A stretch of 64,000 nucleotides of DNA, from NCBI RefSeq assembly GCF_014196115.1, contig NZ_JACIDB010000002.1, forward strand, positions 310,001 to 374,000, written 5' to 3'. Source of the DNA: Sphingomonas aquatilis. Lineage in GTDB: Bacteria; Pseudomonadota; Alphaproteobacteria; Sphingomonadales; Sphingomonadaceae. The notes under the pieces are model-generated. The model saw only the letters and a list, made by a program, of their open reading frames with translations, did not search any database and had not been told where the DNA came from. Positions 15,874 to 25,339 of the stretch are shown here, piece after piece (position 1 is the stretch's first letter; each line of letters opens with the position of its first letter). The translations under genes were made by a program, and so were the position numbers.

Positions 15874-16172
15874 ACAATTCGGTCTCTAGGGGTCTGTGGC
15901 CCTATTCAGATCTAGGTTTGGCGAAACGTGCATCCCCCGGCGGATTGTCTAACCCTCTCCCTGCACCTCACGGCGGGCGGCGCGGCTTCGGCCACGGCGC
16001 CCGTCGTCGTTTTGACGCTCGGGCAGGGATGCACCCGCCCCCTCGCGGGTCCCTTCCGGGGGGCGCCGTGTATTGCGGTGTGGCTGAGCGCGTGATGTCG
16101 GTGTTCAGGGGCGATTTTGCATTATGAACTTCGTGAACTGAACTGGTTCACGGGCGTGAACGGGACGCGATT
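15857..16172. other. gene-free terminase-proximal region, candidate cos/pac
   Basis: About 300 bp without a convincing gene before TerS. It holds two CTCTAGGGGTC direct repeats 27 bp apart (15857-15867, 15884-15894), a GC-rich block with hairpin potential (about 15970-16070), and a CGTGAAC / GTTCACG / CGTGAAC cluster (16132-16138, 16146-16152, 16155-16161). Repeats immediately upstream of the small terminase gene are where cos or pac recognition sites lie in lambda-like phages. The cleavage site cannot be fixed by eye. Confidence 0.4.
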
Positions 16173-16784
16173 ATGACGCTGATGACCAAGGGGCAGTTCG
16201 CTGCGCACCGTGGCGTCGGCAAGTCGGCGGTGTCGAACTGGGCAGCCAAGCAACTGCTCGTGATGGGCGAATGCCCTGGCACCGGTAAGCTTCTCGTCGA
16301 TGTCGAGCGGACCGAAGCGCGCATCAACACACGCATCGATCCAATGCGCGGGCGTCCCGCCGCCAATCTGCCCATGGTCGCATCCCCGGCGGCTGAAGAG
16401 TTCGGTGACACTGCCGAACCCGCGCTGTCGGGCCGTAGCGTTGCCAAGGTCCGCGCGGAGCTTGCTGAAGAAAATCTGATTACGCTGCGGCTGAAGAATG
16501 CGGAGCGGGCGGGTGAGTTGGGGCCGCGGATCGAACTGGATCGGCGCGGGGCCGAGCTGGGTCGCGTTGCGCGTGAGCGCATGCAGGCGATGTTTCGAGC
16601 AATCGCCGAACGTCTGGCTGCAGAGCGGGACGTACGCAATGTGATGGCGATCGGCAGCGCCGAGATCGATCGCGTCTTCGCCGAACTGGCGAATGACGTC
16701 GAGGCGGGCAAGTTGTCCGAGGTTGATGAGCCGGACGATGCGGCAATCGAGAACGAAATGGAGGCGGCAGCCGCGGAGGTATGA
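16173..16784 (+). CDS. terminase small subunit (Nu1-like)
   Basis: 203 residues. An N-terminal winged-helix HTH (TKGQFAAHRGVGKSAVSNW) is as in lambda Nu1, followed by a linker and a long helical oligomerisation part (VAKVRAELAEENLITLRLK; RVARERMQAMFRAIAERLA). It recognises the packaging site and recruits the large subunit. ATG 16173 or 16182 are both possible. The acidic C-terminus overlaps the TerL start. Confidence 0.8.
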   Translation: MTLMTKGQFAAHRGVGKSAVSNWAAKQLLVMGECPGTGKLLVDVERTEARINTRIDPMRGRPAANLPMVASPAAEEFGDTAEPALSGRSVAKVRAELAEENLITLRLKNAERAGELGPRIELDRRGAELGRVARERMQAMFRAIAERLAAERDVRNVMAIGSAEIDRVFAELANDVEAGKLSEVDEPDDAAIENEMEAAAAEV

Positions 16785-18913
16785 TGGCGTTCGACTATGA
16801 TCGCTTCGGCAGCGTTGCCGGCGACGCGATCCGTGCGAACGCTGAGGGCCTCGACCGGGCGATAGCGTCGGGCCTTCGGCCGCCTCCGCGCATGTCGGTT
16901 GCCACTTGGGCCAGCCGCTTTCGTCGTTTTGCTGATGATGATCCGTTGCCGGGGCCATGGCGGCATGAGACGGCTCCTGAGCTCGTCGAGATCATGGATG
17001 CGCTGACGCCGGACGATCCTTGCGAGGAAGCCGACATCATCAAATGCGCCCAGTCGGGCGGGTCGGCTTCGGCAGAGTGCTGGATCGGATTCATATCCGA
17101 CCTCGCGCCCGGGCCAATGTTGTTTGTGCAGGCGACGCTGACCGCGGCGCTGGCCTGGGCGGCGGAAAAGTTCTGGCCGATGGTCGAGAACACGCCGCGG
17201 CTCAACCCGGAGCGGGGTGGCACGATCCGCGCCCTCGGCACTCCCGATGGCGACGGGTCGACCAAGGGCAAGATCAGGTTCAGCCGTTCGAACGGCTTCG
17301 TTCTGCTAGCTGGTGCCAGCTCGGCCGCTTCGCTGCGGCAGCGCACGGTCCGCTACGCCGTAGAGGACGATCTCGACCAGTTCCCTGACGACCTCGACGG
17401 GCAGGGATCGCCCGAGACGATGGTCGATCAGCGTTTGAAGGTCTGGCGCCGGCAGGGACTGTCCAAGCGGCTGAAGATCTCGACGCCGACGATCAAAGGC
17501 ACGAGCAAGATCGGCCGCGCCTACGCGACCTCGGACCGGCGCCGCTACTATCTGGCCTGCCCCGAGTGCGGCAGCCGTTTCGTGCCGGAGTGGGATGACA
17601 TCCGGTGGCCGGACGGCAAACCGGCGGAGGCGCACCTCATCCCGCCATGCTGCGGGTTTGACCATATCGAGCACTGGCAAAAGGCGCTGATGAAGCGCCC
17701 CGACGGATGGCTGTCGATGGAGATCGACGACGAACCGGTGCCGCGGGTGCTCACCGAAGAAGAATTCCAGGCTGCCCGTGGGCGGATGCCGGCCAGTGTG
17801 AAGCGCGGCTTCCATCTGACCGGCATCATTTCATCGTTTCAGACATGGGCGGACATGGCGGTGTCGTTCGTCGCTGCGCTTGGCGACCTCAACAAGATGA
17901 AGTCGTGGACCAATCTGGTGCATGGGTTCGAGTTCGAGTTGAAAGGCGGGACGCCCGATTACGAGAAGCTGAAGGAACTGCGCGAGCCGGGCTGGGGGCC
18001 GCGGCAGATGGCAGCGATGCCTTTCGGCCCGCTCGTCATCACTATGGGCGTCGACGTCCAGGGCGACGGCGTCTACCTCGAGCTCGTAGGCTGGGGGCCG
18101 AACGCGGAAAGCTGGACGCTCGATGCCCGCTTCCTGCCGGGCGCGACGGACGTGAAGGGCGAAGGCGCCTGGGTCGACCTCGACACCTACGCCCGGCGAC
18201 GCATTCGATTTCCCGGCGGCCGCAAGTTCGGTATCGACCAGATCTGCGTCGACGCCGGCTACAACACCGAGGCCGCCGAGGCATTCTGCCGTGCGCATCC
18301 CAACCGGCTCGCCGTGTTCGGCCGCGCTGGTTGGACGTTGCCGATCCTCGGGCGCGGCGAAAACCTGCGCTACGAGCAGCAGGGCAGCCGGGCTGGTCAG
18401 GCAAAGAAGCGTGCCGAGGACAAGGCGTACATCGTCGGCACGTTCGGCATCAAACTCGGCTGGTACGGTTTCCTACGTAATTCGCTGAATGCCTATGCGG
18501 AGGAAATTGCCGGCGCGCTGACGGCAGTTCGGGGGCGCGTCCATTTCAATATGGACCTGCCAGACGACTATTTCGAGCAGGTTACGGCTGAAACGGTCAT
18601 CACAGAGACGGTTGGGGGGCAGCCGCGCAGGGTGTGGAAACCGCTCGCCGGCCGCCCGAACCACTGGCTGGACTGCCGTGTCTACAACACCGCGGCGCAG
18701 GAAAAGCTGATGCTCGACACCCTCACAGACGCCGACTGGGCGGCGCTGCGGGTCGAGCGATACGCCGAGGCGGATCAGGCACAGGGCGGTCTGTTCGACG
18801 GCCCTGTCCATGTCGCGCCAACGCAAGCGATGCCGGCCGAAGATGCGGCCGGCGTGCAGCACGAAACAACCGCCGGGGACACCTACCTCGGCACAAATAC
18901 AGGATGGCTGTGA
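16781..18913 (+). CDS. terminase large subunit (GpA family)
   Basis: 710 residues, usual for lambda GpA-type TerL. The N-terminal packaging ATPase carries a Walker A-like KCAQSGGSASA (about residue 88) and an acidic Walker B region (YAVEDDLDQFPDD, about 190), a zinc-like CPEC with CC further on, and the C-terminal nuclease with acidic residues in GVDVQGDGVYLELVGW and CVDAGYNTEAAEAF. Cuts concatemers at cos and drives DNA into the prohead. ATG 16781 overlaps the TerS stop. Confidence 0.93.
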   Translation: MMAFDYDRFGSVAGDAIRANAEGLDRAIASGLRPPPRMSVATWASRFRRFADDDPLPGPWRHETAPELVEIMDALTPDDPCEEADIIKCAQSGGSASAECWIGFISDLAPGPMLFVQATLTAALAWAAEKFWPMVENTPRLNPERGGTIRALGTPDGDGSTKGKIRFSRSNGFVLLAGASSAASLRQRTVRYAVEDDLDQFPDDLDGQGSPETMVDQRLKVWRRQGLSKRLKISTPTIKGTSKIGRAYATSDRRRYYLACPECGSRFVPEWDDIRWPDGKPAEAHLIPPCCGFDHIEHWQKALMKRPDGWLSMEIDDEPVPRVLTEEEFQAARGRMPASVKRGFHLTGIISSFQTWADMAVSFVAALGDLNKMKSWTNLVHGFEFELKGGTPDYEKLKELREPGWGPRQMAAMPFGPLVITMGVDVQGDGVYLELVGWGPNAESWTLDARFLPGATDVKGEGAWVDLDTYARRRIRFPGGRKFGIDQICVDAGYNTEAAEAFCRAHPNRLAVFGRAGWTLPILGRGENLRYEQQGSRAGQAKKRAEDKAYIVGTFGIKLGWYGFLRNSLNAYAEEIAGALTAVRGRVHFNMDLPDDYFEQVTAETVITETVGGQPRRVWKPLAGRPNHWLDCRVYNTAAQEKLMLDTLTDADWAALRVERYAEADQAQGGLFDGPVHVAPTQAMPAEDAAGVQHETTAGDTYLGTNTGWL

Positions 18914-19125
18914 TGCCCGCACCGGATTTTGCGATGGAGATTGCCGAACTGGAGCGCGGCCTGGGCTCCGGCGTTGCGCGCATCGAGAGCGAGGGCGAGA
19001 GCATCACGTATCGCGGCGTGAAGGACATCACGTCGGCGCTGAGCTACTTTCAGCAGCGTGCGGCCGCCGTGCCTGCCGGCGTCGCCCGTTCGGCAAGCAC
19101 CTACGCCGCATACGATCCGGACTGA
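18913..19125 (+). CDS. gpW-like head-tail joining protein
   Basis: 70 residues: helix (FAMEIAELERGLGSG), two strands (VARIESEGESITYRG), helix (DITSALSYFQQRAA), the layout of lambda gpW, which plugs the portal after packaging. Position between TerL and portal is exactly that of W. Starts at an ATG sharing a base with the TerL stop. Confidence 0.8.
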   Translation: MPAPDFAMEIAELERGLGSGVARIESEGESITYRGVKDITSALSYFQQRAAAVPAGVARSASTYAAYDPD

Positions 19126-19127
19126 TC

Positions 19128-20627
19128 ATGGGCCTCGGCGAGATCATCGACAGCGCGATCGAGCCGTTCGCGCCGCGCTGGGCCGCGTCCCGCACGTCGG
19201 CACGCATCGGTCTGGCGGCTGTCCGCCAGTATGACGCCGCGACGCGCGGACGGCGCACCAAGGGCTGGAAGCGCCCGAGCAGCTCGGCGGACAGCGAAAA
19301 TGCGCAGGGCCTTGTCCTGCTGCGCAACGGTGCGCAGGATCTTGTGCGCAACAACAAATACGCCGCTGCCGGCGTCCGCCAGATCGTCGCGAACATGATC
19401 GGCGACGGCATCGCCGTGCAGCTGCGCCACGACGATCCGATCTTGCAGCGCACCGCGCAGGATGACTGGGATCGCTGGGCCGAGAGCAAGGTCGACGGCA
19501 ACGGCGACTTCTACGAGCATCAGAAGCTGACCGGCCGTAGCGTCGTCGTCGGCGGGGAATCGCTCACCACCTGGCACGCCGATCGAGACGGTCCGAACGC
19601 AAGGATCGAGGGGCTGGAGGGGGATTACCTCGACATGTCCCGCACCGCGGCCACCACCGCCGGCGGTCGCATCGTGCAGGGCGTCGAGTTCGACGCGGAT
19701 CGGGCTCGGTCGGCCTATTGGCTGTTCGCCGAGCATCCGGGCGACGTGCTGTTCGGCGGGGCGAGCCAGTCGGCGCCGACGCCCGCCGAGCATGTCGATC
19801 ACGTCTTCGAACGGCTCCGGTGGAGCCAGACCCGCGGCGTCTCCTGGCTGTCGTCGGTCGCGATGACGCTGCGTGACATCGGCGACATCGAGGACGCCGT
19901 CCGCATGCAGCAGAAGGTGCAGGCGTGCCTCGGCCTCATCATCACGCCGGGTGAGGGCAATGTTGGATCCCCAATGGCGGCGAACGGAAGCAAGGCCGAC
20001 GAAGCGGGCCGGCCGGTCGAGACGCTGTCGCCGGGCTTCATCATGCGGGCGCGGCCGGGCGAGACGGTCAACACCCTCAACCCGACCCAGTCGGGCGGCG
20101 CCGTTGAGTTCATCCGCCAGCAGATGGCGGCGGTCTCCGCCAATATGGCGCCCTACCACCTAATGACGGGCGACGTCAGCCAGGCCAATTATTCGAGCCT
20201 GCGCGCGGCGATGCTGGGCCACTGGGCGCTGCTCGACGACTGGCAGCAGAACGTCATCATCCCGCACCTCATCCGGCCGGCGGTCGACCGACGCATGCGG
20301 CGGCTCGCGCTGCGCACCGGGAAGCGCCAATATGAGGCGATGAAGGTCAGCTACGCGCTGCCCGTCCGCCGGTTCGTCGACCCCGTGAAGGACCTCATGG
20401 GCGAGCTAATCGAGATCCGTAGCGGCTTGAAGCTGCTGAGCCGTTCGCTTGCCGAGCGCGGCATCAACGCCGAGGAGCATCTGCGCGAGATCGCCAAGCT
20501 CAATGAGCAGATCGATACGCTCGGTCTCGCCCTCGACAGCGATCCCCGCCGGGTCACCGACAGCGGCGTGCTGCAGGCGGCGGCCGGTTACCTCGCCCCC
20601 AAGACCGACGCCGCCCAGGCGGCCTGA
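19128..20627 (+). CDS. portal protein (lambda family)
   Basis: 499 residues forming the dodecameric vertex. Typical family segments are RTKGWKRPSSSADSENAQGL, YAAAGVRQIVANMIGDGIAV, the clip region around the ARIEG strand, and YHLMTGDVSQANYSSLRAA with following helices. C-terminal helical barrel LLSRSLAERGINAEEHLREI. ATG 19128 lies 2 nt after the gpW stop. Confidence 0.93.
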   Translation: MGLGEIIDSAIEPFAPRWAASRTSARIGLAAVRQYDAATRGRRTKGWKRPSSSADSENAQGLVLLRNGAQDLVRNNKYAAAGVRQIVANMIGDGIAVQLRHDDPILQRTAQDDWDRWAESKVDGNGDFYEHQKLTGRSVVVGGESLTTWHADRDGPNARIEGLEGDYLDMSRTAATTAGGRIVQGVEFDADRARSAYWLFAEHPGDVLFGGASQSAPTPAEHVDHVFERLRWSQTRGVSWLSSVAMTLRDIGDIEDAVRMQQKVQACLGLIITPGEGNVGSPMAANGSKADEAGRPVETLSPGFIMRARPGETVNTLNPTQSGGAVEFIRQQMAAVSANMAPYHLMTGDVSQANYSSLRAAMLGHWALLDDWQQNVIIPHLIRPAVDRRMRRLALRTGKRQYEAMKVSYALPVRRFVDPVKDLMGELIEIRSGLKLLSRSLAERGINAEEHLREIAKLNEQIDTLGLALDSDPRRVTDSGVLQAAAGYLAPKTDAAQAA

Positions 20628-20645
20628 AACCACAGGAGCAACACC

Positions 20646-22736
20646 ATGTCCGATGACCGCTCGGCCGAGCCGAAGCGGGTCGCGCCCACGCGCGACCTCA
20701 AGCCCGGTGACAGCGTCGCCGCTGGTGACAAGCGCGCGCCGCGGCCGGAGGGGCCCGCTCGCCACATGACGCGCGAGGCGCCGCCTGCCGGCAGCAACGG
20801 CGAGCGTGGCGCGCCCCCGCCGTCGCGCGGCGCGCGTGCGGCGGCCTTCACCGGTTCGTCCTACGATGCCGCCGCGCGCACGATCGAAGCGGTCTTTTCG
20901 GCCGGGTCCCCCGTGGTGCGCTGGTTCGGCACCGAACAGCTGGCGGTTTCGCCCGACGCAATCGACCTCGCCCGCGTCGGCGCCAACCTCTGCCCGTTCC
21001 TCAACGCGCACAACGCCTACGACGTCGAGGGCGTCCTCGGCCGCGTGATCGAAGCGCGTATCGACGGCGCGCAGCTGGTCGGCACCATCCAGTTCGCCGA
21101 CACTGATGCCGGCCGCAACGCCGAGGGCATGGTCTCGCGCGGCGAAGTGACCGGCATCTCCATCGGCTACAATGTCCGCACCTGGACGCTCACCGAGCAG
21201 ACCGACGACGCCGACACGTGGACGGCGACGCGCTGGGAATTGCTCGAGGTGAGCCTCGTCCCCGTTCCCGCAGATCCGGCCGCCGGGGTCCGATCTGCAC
21301 CTGGCACCACCATTCCCGGCAATACCCAAGAGGATAACGATATGCGACGCAACCTCCCTGGCGCGGCTGCGGCCGCGCTCGCCACCACCAGCCCGGCCGC
21401 GGTCGCTGCAGCCGATCAGACGCGCGCCGAACCGGCCTCGACGGCCACGCCTGCGCCGACGCCGACCGTAACGCGCTTCTCGACCATCGAAGCGCTTAAC
21501 TTTATCGATCAGATGCGCACCTTCGGCGTCGAGACCCGCGCGCGCGAGCTCGTTGACCAGAATGTGCGGGGCGAGATCGGCACCGACGCTGTGCGCGACG
21601 CCGCAATGCAGGCTGCTGCCGAAGCGCAGCGCGCTGCGACCGGCGGCACCCGCGCAACGCCCGGCTTCGGCGCCAACGGCCGGCAGGAGGAAGGCTCGCG
21701 CAACGCGATCGCCGATGCGCTGGTCGCCCGCACCCTGCGCGAGCAGCCGAACGACGCCGCCCGCGAGTTCATGGGTATGCGCCTGCTCGAAATCGCCGCC
21801 ACGCGCGCAGGCCTGTCGCCGCGCGAGCGCGATCCGATCACCATCCTGCGCGCCGCGCACACCAGTTCGGACTTCCCGATGCTGATGGAAACGGCGGGCA
21901 ACCGCGTGCTTCTCGCCCGTTACAATGCCGCGGAGCCGACCTATCGCGACATCGCGGCACGTCGCGATCTCACCGACTTCAAGCCGACGAACCTGCTGCG
22001 CGTCGGCGACTTCCCGACGCTGCTGCCCTACGCCGAGGACGGCGAGATCAAGGCCGGCACGATCGGTGAGGGCAAGGAACAGGTGATCCTCGGCTCCTAC
22101 GGCCGCATCCTGCGCCTGTCGCGTCAGGCGATCGTCAATGACGATCTCGGTGCATTCGATCAGGTGTTCGGCTCGATCGGCCGGATGATTGCCCGTTTCG
22201 AGAACAACACCTTCTACGCCATGAAGGCGCAGAATGGCGGCCTCGGGCCAAAGCTGTCGGACGGTAAGCCGGTGTTCGACGTCGCGCACGGAAACCTGGG
22301 TACCGGTGCGGCCGCGGTCGATATGACGATCGAAAGCCTCGGTGCCGGTCGCGCATCGATCCGTAGCCAGAAGGACGCGGACGGGCAGCTGCTCAACATT
22401 GCGCCGACCCGCGTGCTGGTCGGGCCGCAGATGGAGACTAAGGCCGAACAGCTGATTTCGCCGCTGCAGCCGCAGCAGGCGGGCAACGTCAACCCGTTCG
22501 CCGGTCGCCTCACCCCGACGGTCGACGGTACGATCCAGGGCAAGGCGTGGGAGCTCTACGCGGACCCCAACGACGTGCCGACCTTCGTCTACGGGTATCT
22601 CGCCGATGCGCCTGGGCCGCGCGTCCTGTCCGAGGAATCGTTCAACGTCGACGGCATGGCGTGGCGCGTCACCGAGGACTTCTACGCAGGTGCGGTCGAT
22701 TACCGCGGCGCTTACCGCAACAACGGCGCGCAGTAA
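20646..22736 (+). CDS. prohead protease / major capsid fusion protein
   Basis: 696 residues. Residues 60-225 are an S78-type prohead protease: catalytic His in CPFLNAHNAYDVEG, Ser in GEVTGISIGYN. After a low-complexity Ala/Pro scaffold-like linker (about 235-280) comes an HK97-fold major capsid protein (from about 385, LARYNAAEPTYRDIAAR to YRGAYRNNGAQ). The protease should cut itself and the delta-like region free. AGGAG ribosome site precedes ATG 20646. Confidence 0.9.
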   Translation: MSDDRSAEPKRVAPTRDLKPGDSVAAGDKRAPRPEGPARHMTREAPPAGSNGERGAPPPSRGARAAAFTGSSYDAAARTIEAVFSAGSPVVRWFGTEQLAVSPDAIDLARVGANLCPFLNAHNAYDVEGVLGRVIEARIDGAQLVGTIQFADTDAGRNAEGMVSRGEVTGISIGYNVRTWTLTEQTDDADTWTATRWELLEVSLVPVPADPAAGVRSAPGTTIPGNTQEDNDMRRNLPGAAAAALATTSPAAVAAADQTRAEPASTATPAPTPTVTRFSTIEALNFIDQMRTFGVETRARELVDQNVRGEIGTDAVRDAAMQAAAEAQRAATGGTRATPGFGANGRQEEGSRNAIADALVARTLREQPNDAAREFMGMRLLEIAATRAGLSPRERDPITILRAAHTSSDFPMLMETAGNRVLLARYNAAEPTYRDIAARRDLTDFKPTNLLRVGDFPTLLPYAEDGEIKAGTIGEGKEQVILGSYGRILRLSRQAIVNDDLGAFDQVFGSIGRMIARFENNTFYAMKAQNGGLGPKLSDGKPVFDVAHGNLGTGAAAVDMTIESLGAGRASIRSQKDADGQLLNIAPTRVLVGPQMETKAEQLISPLQPQQAGNVNPFAGRLTPTVDGTIQGKAWELYADPNDVPTFVYGYLADAPGPRVLSEESFNVDGMAWRVTEDFYAGAVDYRGAYRNNGAQ

Positions 22737-22806
22737 GCCTCAACATTACCACCGCCTCATGTGACCGGCCGGGCGCTTCCGCCCGCGCCGGATGGAGACC
22801 TATGTC

Positions 22807-23142
22807 ATGAAGATCTTCGTACAGGAGGGCCACGCCCTCGATTTCGTCGCGCCCGCGGGCGGCGTGACCTCCGGTGTCCCTCTGCTGGTCGGCACCGTCC
22901 TGGTGATCCCGGCGACAACGGCGAAAGAAGGCGAGACCTTCGCCGGATGGATCGAGGGCGTCTATACGCTCCCGTGCGCAACCGGCACTGCATGGGCGAC
23001 ACCCTGCCTGCCGATCTACTGGGATGACGCCAATAAGCGTGTCACCACAACGGCGAACGGTAATACCAAGATCGGCATGACCGGCGCGGCCAAGGTGGCG
23101 GCGGACGCGGCCGGCAACGTCAAGCTGATCCCGACGGTCTGA
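22807..23142 (+). CDS. DUF2190 capsid-associated protein
   Basis: 111 residues: MKIFVQEGHALDFVAPAGGV, GVPLLVGTVLVIPATTAKEG, then a beta-rich remainder ending AAGNVKLIPTV. DUF2190 proteins follow the major capsid gene and act as capsid cement or decoration. ATG 22807 is used; the ATG at 22792 is inside the ribosome-site region. Confidence 0.8.
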   Translation: MKIFVQEGHALDFVAPAGGVTSGVPLLVGTVLVIPATTAKEGETFAGWIEGVYTLPCATGTAWATPCLPIYWDDANKRVTTTANGNTKIGMTGAAKVAADAAGNVKLIPTV

Positions 23143-23144
23143 TC

Positions 23145-23462
23145 ATGCCCGGCTTCCCCGAACACCGGCGGGCGCTGACCGACGCCGCGTTCGCCACGTT
23201 CGGGGAAGACGCGGCATGGTCCGGTCGCGCGCAGTCGGTCCGCGTGCGCGTCAGAGGCAAGGACGAAGACGATCGTTTTGGATCGGTTAGCCTCACCCGG
23301 CGTACCGTCGTCGTCCTTGTCCGCAGCTGGGAGCTGACGCCGGCGCAAGGCGACATCGTCATAATTTCAACTCCTGCTTTCGCCGGATCGTGGCGTGTGA
23401 AGGCGCGGCCGATGCGCGACGGCAAGGGCGTGTGGGTCTGCTCGGTGGAAGAGGTCGCATGA
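23145..23462 (+). CDS. head-tail connector, FII-like
   Basis: 105 residues, mostly beta (SVRVRVRGKDEDDRFG, RRTVVVLVRSWELTP, GDIVIISTPAFAGSWRV). Position after the capsid genes and before the gp10-like protein matches lambda FII, which tops the portal and docks the tail. Family by position and fold pattern. Confidence 0.65.
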   Translation: MPGFPEHRRALTDAAFATFGEDAAWSGRAQSVRVRVRGKDEDDRFGSVSLTRRTVVVLVRSWELTPAQGDIVIISTPAFAGSWRVKARPMRDGKGVWVCSVEEVA

Positions 23463-23884
23463 CGGCCGCGAAGTTTGGCACGACCGGCTTTCGGGAACTG
23501 GATCGTCAGCTCCTGCGGCTGTCAGCCGGCGTCAGCGACGACGAGAAGCGCGCGGCGCTGCTTGAGGGCGGCGAGATCATCGCCACCGAGGCGCGACGCT
23601 TGGCGCCGTATCTGACCGGCTTGTTGCAGGAAAGCATTCTGGTCGTGGATGCGCGGGATGCGCGTGTCTACGGCAAGGTCAACCTGCCCGACATGTCGGT
23701 GTATGTCGGCCCCGTTGGTTCGACCGACGACGGCGACGTCTATTACGCGCGCTTTCAGGAATTCGGCTGGCGAGATAATCCCGGCAACCCCTTCATGCGT
23801 CCGGCTATCGCCACCAAGCGTCCGGAGGCCGAACTTGTCATCGCGCGACGACTGGGCGCGGCTGTCATCGGTGCGGTGCGATGA
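23459..23884 (+). CDS. HK97 gp10-like tail completion protein
   Basis: 141 residues. FRELDRQLLRLSAGVSDDEK, APYLTGLLQESILVV, YYARFQEFGWRDNPGNPFM and ending in RPAIATKRPEAE are hallmarks of the HK97-gp10/minor tail protein Z family, which completes the tail or connector. ATGA overlaps on both ends. Confidence 0.85.
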   Translation: MTAAKFGTTGFRELDRQLLRLSAGVSDDEKRAALLEGGEIIATEARRLAPYLTGLLQESILVVDARDARVYGKVNLPDMSVYVGPVGSTDDGDVYYARFQEFGWRDNPGNPFMRPAIATKRPEAELVIARRLGAAVIGAVR

Positions 23885-24288
23885 CGATCGAGGAGGCGCT
23901 GACCGCACGGCTCGCTGACAGTCGCGATTTCGCGCCAATGCTCGCCGAACACGGCGGCTGGTCGTTGCGGCTGATTAACGTTCCTGGGCTGACACTTCGG
24001 ATCATCAGCGACGCGCGGCCGCAGCACTACAAGGGGTTCCAATCCCTTCGCCCGACGATTGTACAGGCGGATATTTGGGCGGAGCGTGCCGACACCTGCG
24101 CGGCGTGCCGCGACCGGTTGATCGCCTTCCTCGTACCAGCTGCCGTGGTCGGCAGCGTGCGCTTCCAACGCGCCGACGTGACTGGCGTACGCTCGGGAAC
24201 CGACTTCGATCGTACCGCCGACCCTTCCTCCTATCGCGACGCGCTGGCGCGCGCGTCGATCGATTTTCTCTTCCTCCACAACGCCTGA
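23881..24288 (+). CDS. tail terminator-like protein (gpU/DUF3168 type)
   Basis: 135 residues: an N-terminal helix (EEALTARLADSRDFAPMLA), strands (RPTIVQADIWAERADTC), a helix (CRDRLIAFLVPA) and C-terminal strands (RASIDFLFLHNA). This is the small ring protein position, ending tail polymerisation, just before the tail tube gene. Confidence 0.7.
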   Translation: MTIEEALTARLADSRDFAPMLAEHGGWSLRLINVPGLTLRIISDARPQHYKGFQSLRPTIVQADIWAERADTCAACRDRLIAFLVPAAVVGSVRFQRADVTGVRSGTDFDRTADPSSYRDALARASIDFLFLHNA

Positions 24289-24299
24289 AGGAGCATTTC

Positions 24300-24788
24300 A
24301 TGGACGCCAGCGGCAACAGCGAGGCACAGTCGGGCTACGGCACCGGCTTTTTCCTCACCCCTCCGGGGGGCGCGAAGACCGAAATCGACGAGGTGACCAA
24401 GGTCCCGTTCGCCGAAGAATCGGCGGAGACATTCGAAAAGACGCACTTCAAGTCGCCCGGGCGGCGCAAGGAATATGGCGTCGGCATGATCGAACCGGGC
24501 GAAGACACGCTGGAGATCAACTACATTCCCGGCAGCCCGACCGATGTGCTGTTGAGGGCCGCCCACAACTCGGGCAAGCCCCACGCCTACGAAACCTATT
24601 TGCCCGCGCCAGACGGAAAGTGGTGGAAAGTCTCAGGCTTCCTGATCGTCAAATCCCGCGGCCGTGCGATCCCGATGAATGATCGCATGACCCAAACGAT
24701 CAACGTCCAGTTCACCGGGGCGTCGGACGAGGCCGCGGCCGCAGCGCAGCCGGTGAAGGCTGCCACCGGCGGCACCGGGGGCGCCTGA
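24300..24788 (+). CDS. major tail tube protein (gpV-like)
   Basis: 162 residues, AAGGAG ribosome site. Core segments GYGTGFFLTPPGGAKT, FKSPGRRKEYGVGMIEPGED and FLIVKSRGRAIPMNDRMTQT are typical of siphophage tube proteins; an Ala/Gly-rich C-terminus follows (PVKAATGGTGGA). Polymerises around the tape measure. Confidence 0.85.
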   Translation: MDASGNSEAQSGYGTGFFLTPPGGAKTEIDEVTKVPFAEESAETFEKTHFKSPGRRKEYGVGMIEPGEDTLEINYIPGSPTDVLLRAAHNSGKPHAYETYLPAPDGKWWKVSGFLIVKSRGRAIPMNDRMTQTINVQFTGASDEAAAAAQPVKAATGGTGGA

Positions 24789-25339
24789 TGATCGGGGAGC
24801 AGACGTTCGACGCCGCGGGGCAGCGCTGGACGCTGTTCCTCGGCAACGCGGCCCAGTGCGCGGTCGAGGAGCATTACGGAAAGGGGTTCTTCGGAGTCGT
24901 CGCCGATGCCATTCCGGACATCGATCCAGAAACGGCGTTTGCGATCGGCACCGCCATGTCGACCGGCAACCTCGATGGCCTGAGCATCGCCGCGATCGAA
25001 AAGATGCAGGCGGCCATGAAGACCGTGCGGCTTTCTGTGCTGCGCGATCTCGCGTGGTTCGGGCTGCGCCGTCATCATCCCGATGTGACCCTCGACGACG
25101 TCAGCGACATCGCCGACGATATCGGCCACGAGGCCTTCGGCGATATCATCGGCAAAGCGATCCGGGCTGCGCAAGGCAAGGGGGATGGCGATGACGCCGC
25201 CCCGGGAAAGCGCCGGACCCGCGCGAGCGGACCGACTGGGAAGACCTCGTCCGCGAATGGACGCGAGCGGGGTTCGAGCCTGCCAGCTTCTGGCACCAAA
25301 CCCCGGCGAGCTACGCCGCGGCCCTCCGCGGAAGGCTGA
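24788..25339 (+). CDS. tail assembly chaperone, gpG-like product
   Basis: 183 residues, reading the zero frame. Helical chaperone domain (WTLFLGNAAQCAVEEHYG; AAIEKMQAAMKTVRLSVLRD) then a basic disordered tail encoded after the slippery site, which in the -1 frame becomes a real domain. The short form coats tape measure protein during assembly. ATG overlaps the tube stop. Confidence 0.85.
   Translation: MIGEQTFDAAGQRWTLFLGNAAQCAVEEHYGKGFFGVVADAIPDIDPETAFAIGTAMSTGNLDGLSIAAIEKMQAAMKTVRLSVLRDLAWFGLRRHHPDVTLDDVSDIADDIGHEAFGDIIGKAIRAAQGKGDGDDAAPGKRRTRASGPTGKTSSANGRERGSSLPASGTKPRRATPRPSAEG

Noticed and set aside
15618..16127. Open frame crossing the DUF6362 stop into the pre-terminase region
   Set aside because: Composition is low-complexity Arg/Gly/Pro, and it starts inside a real gene in another frame.
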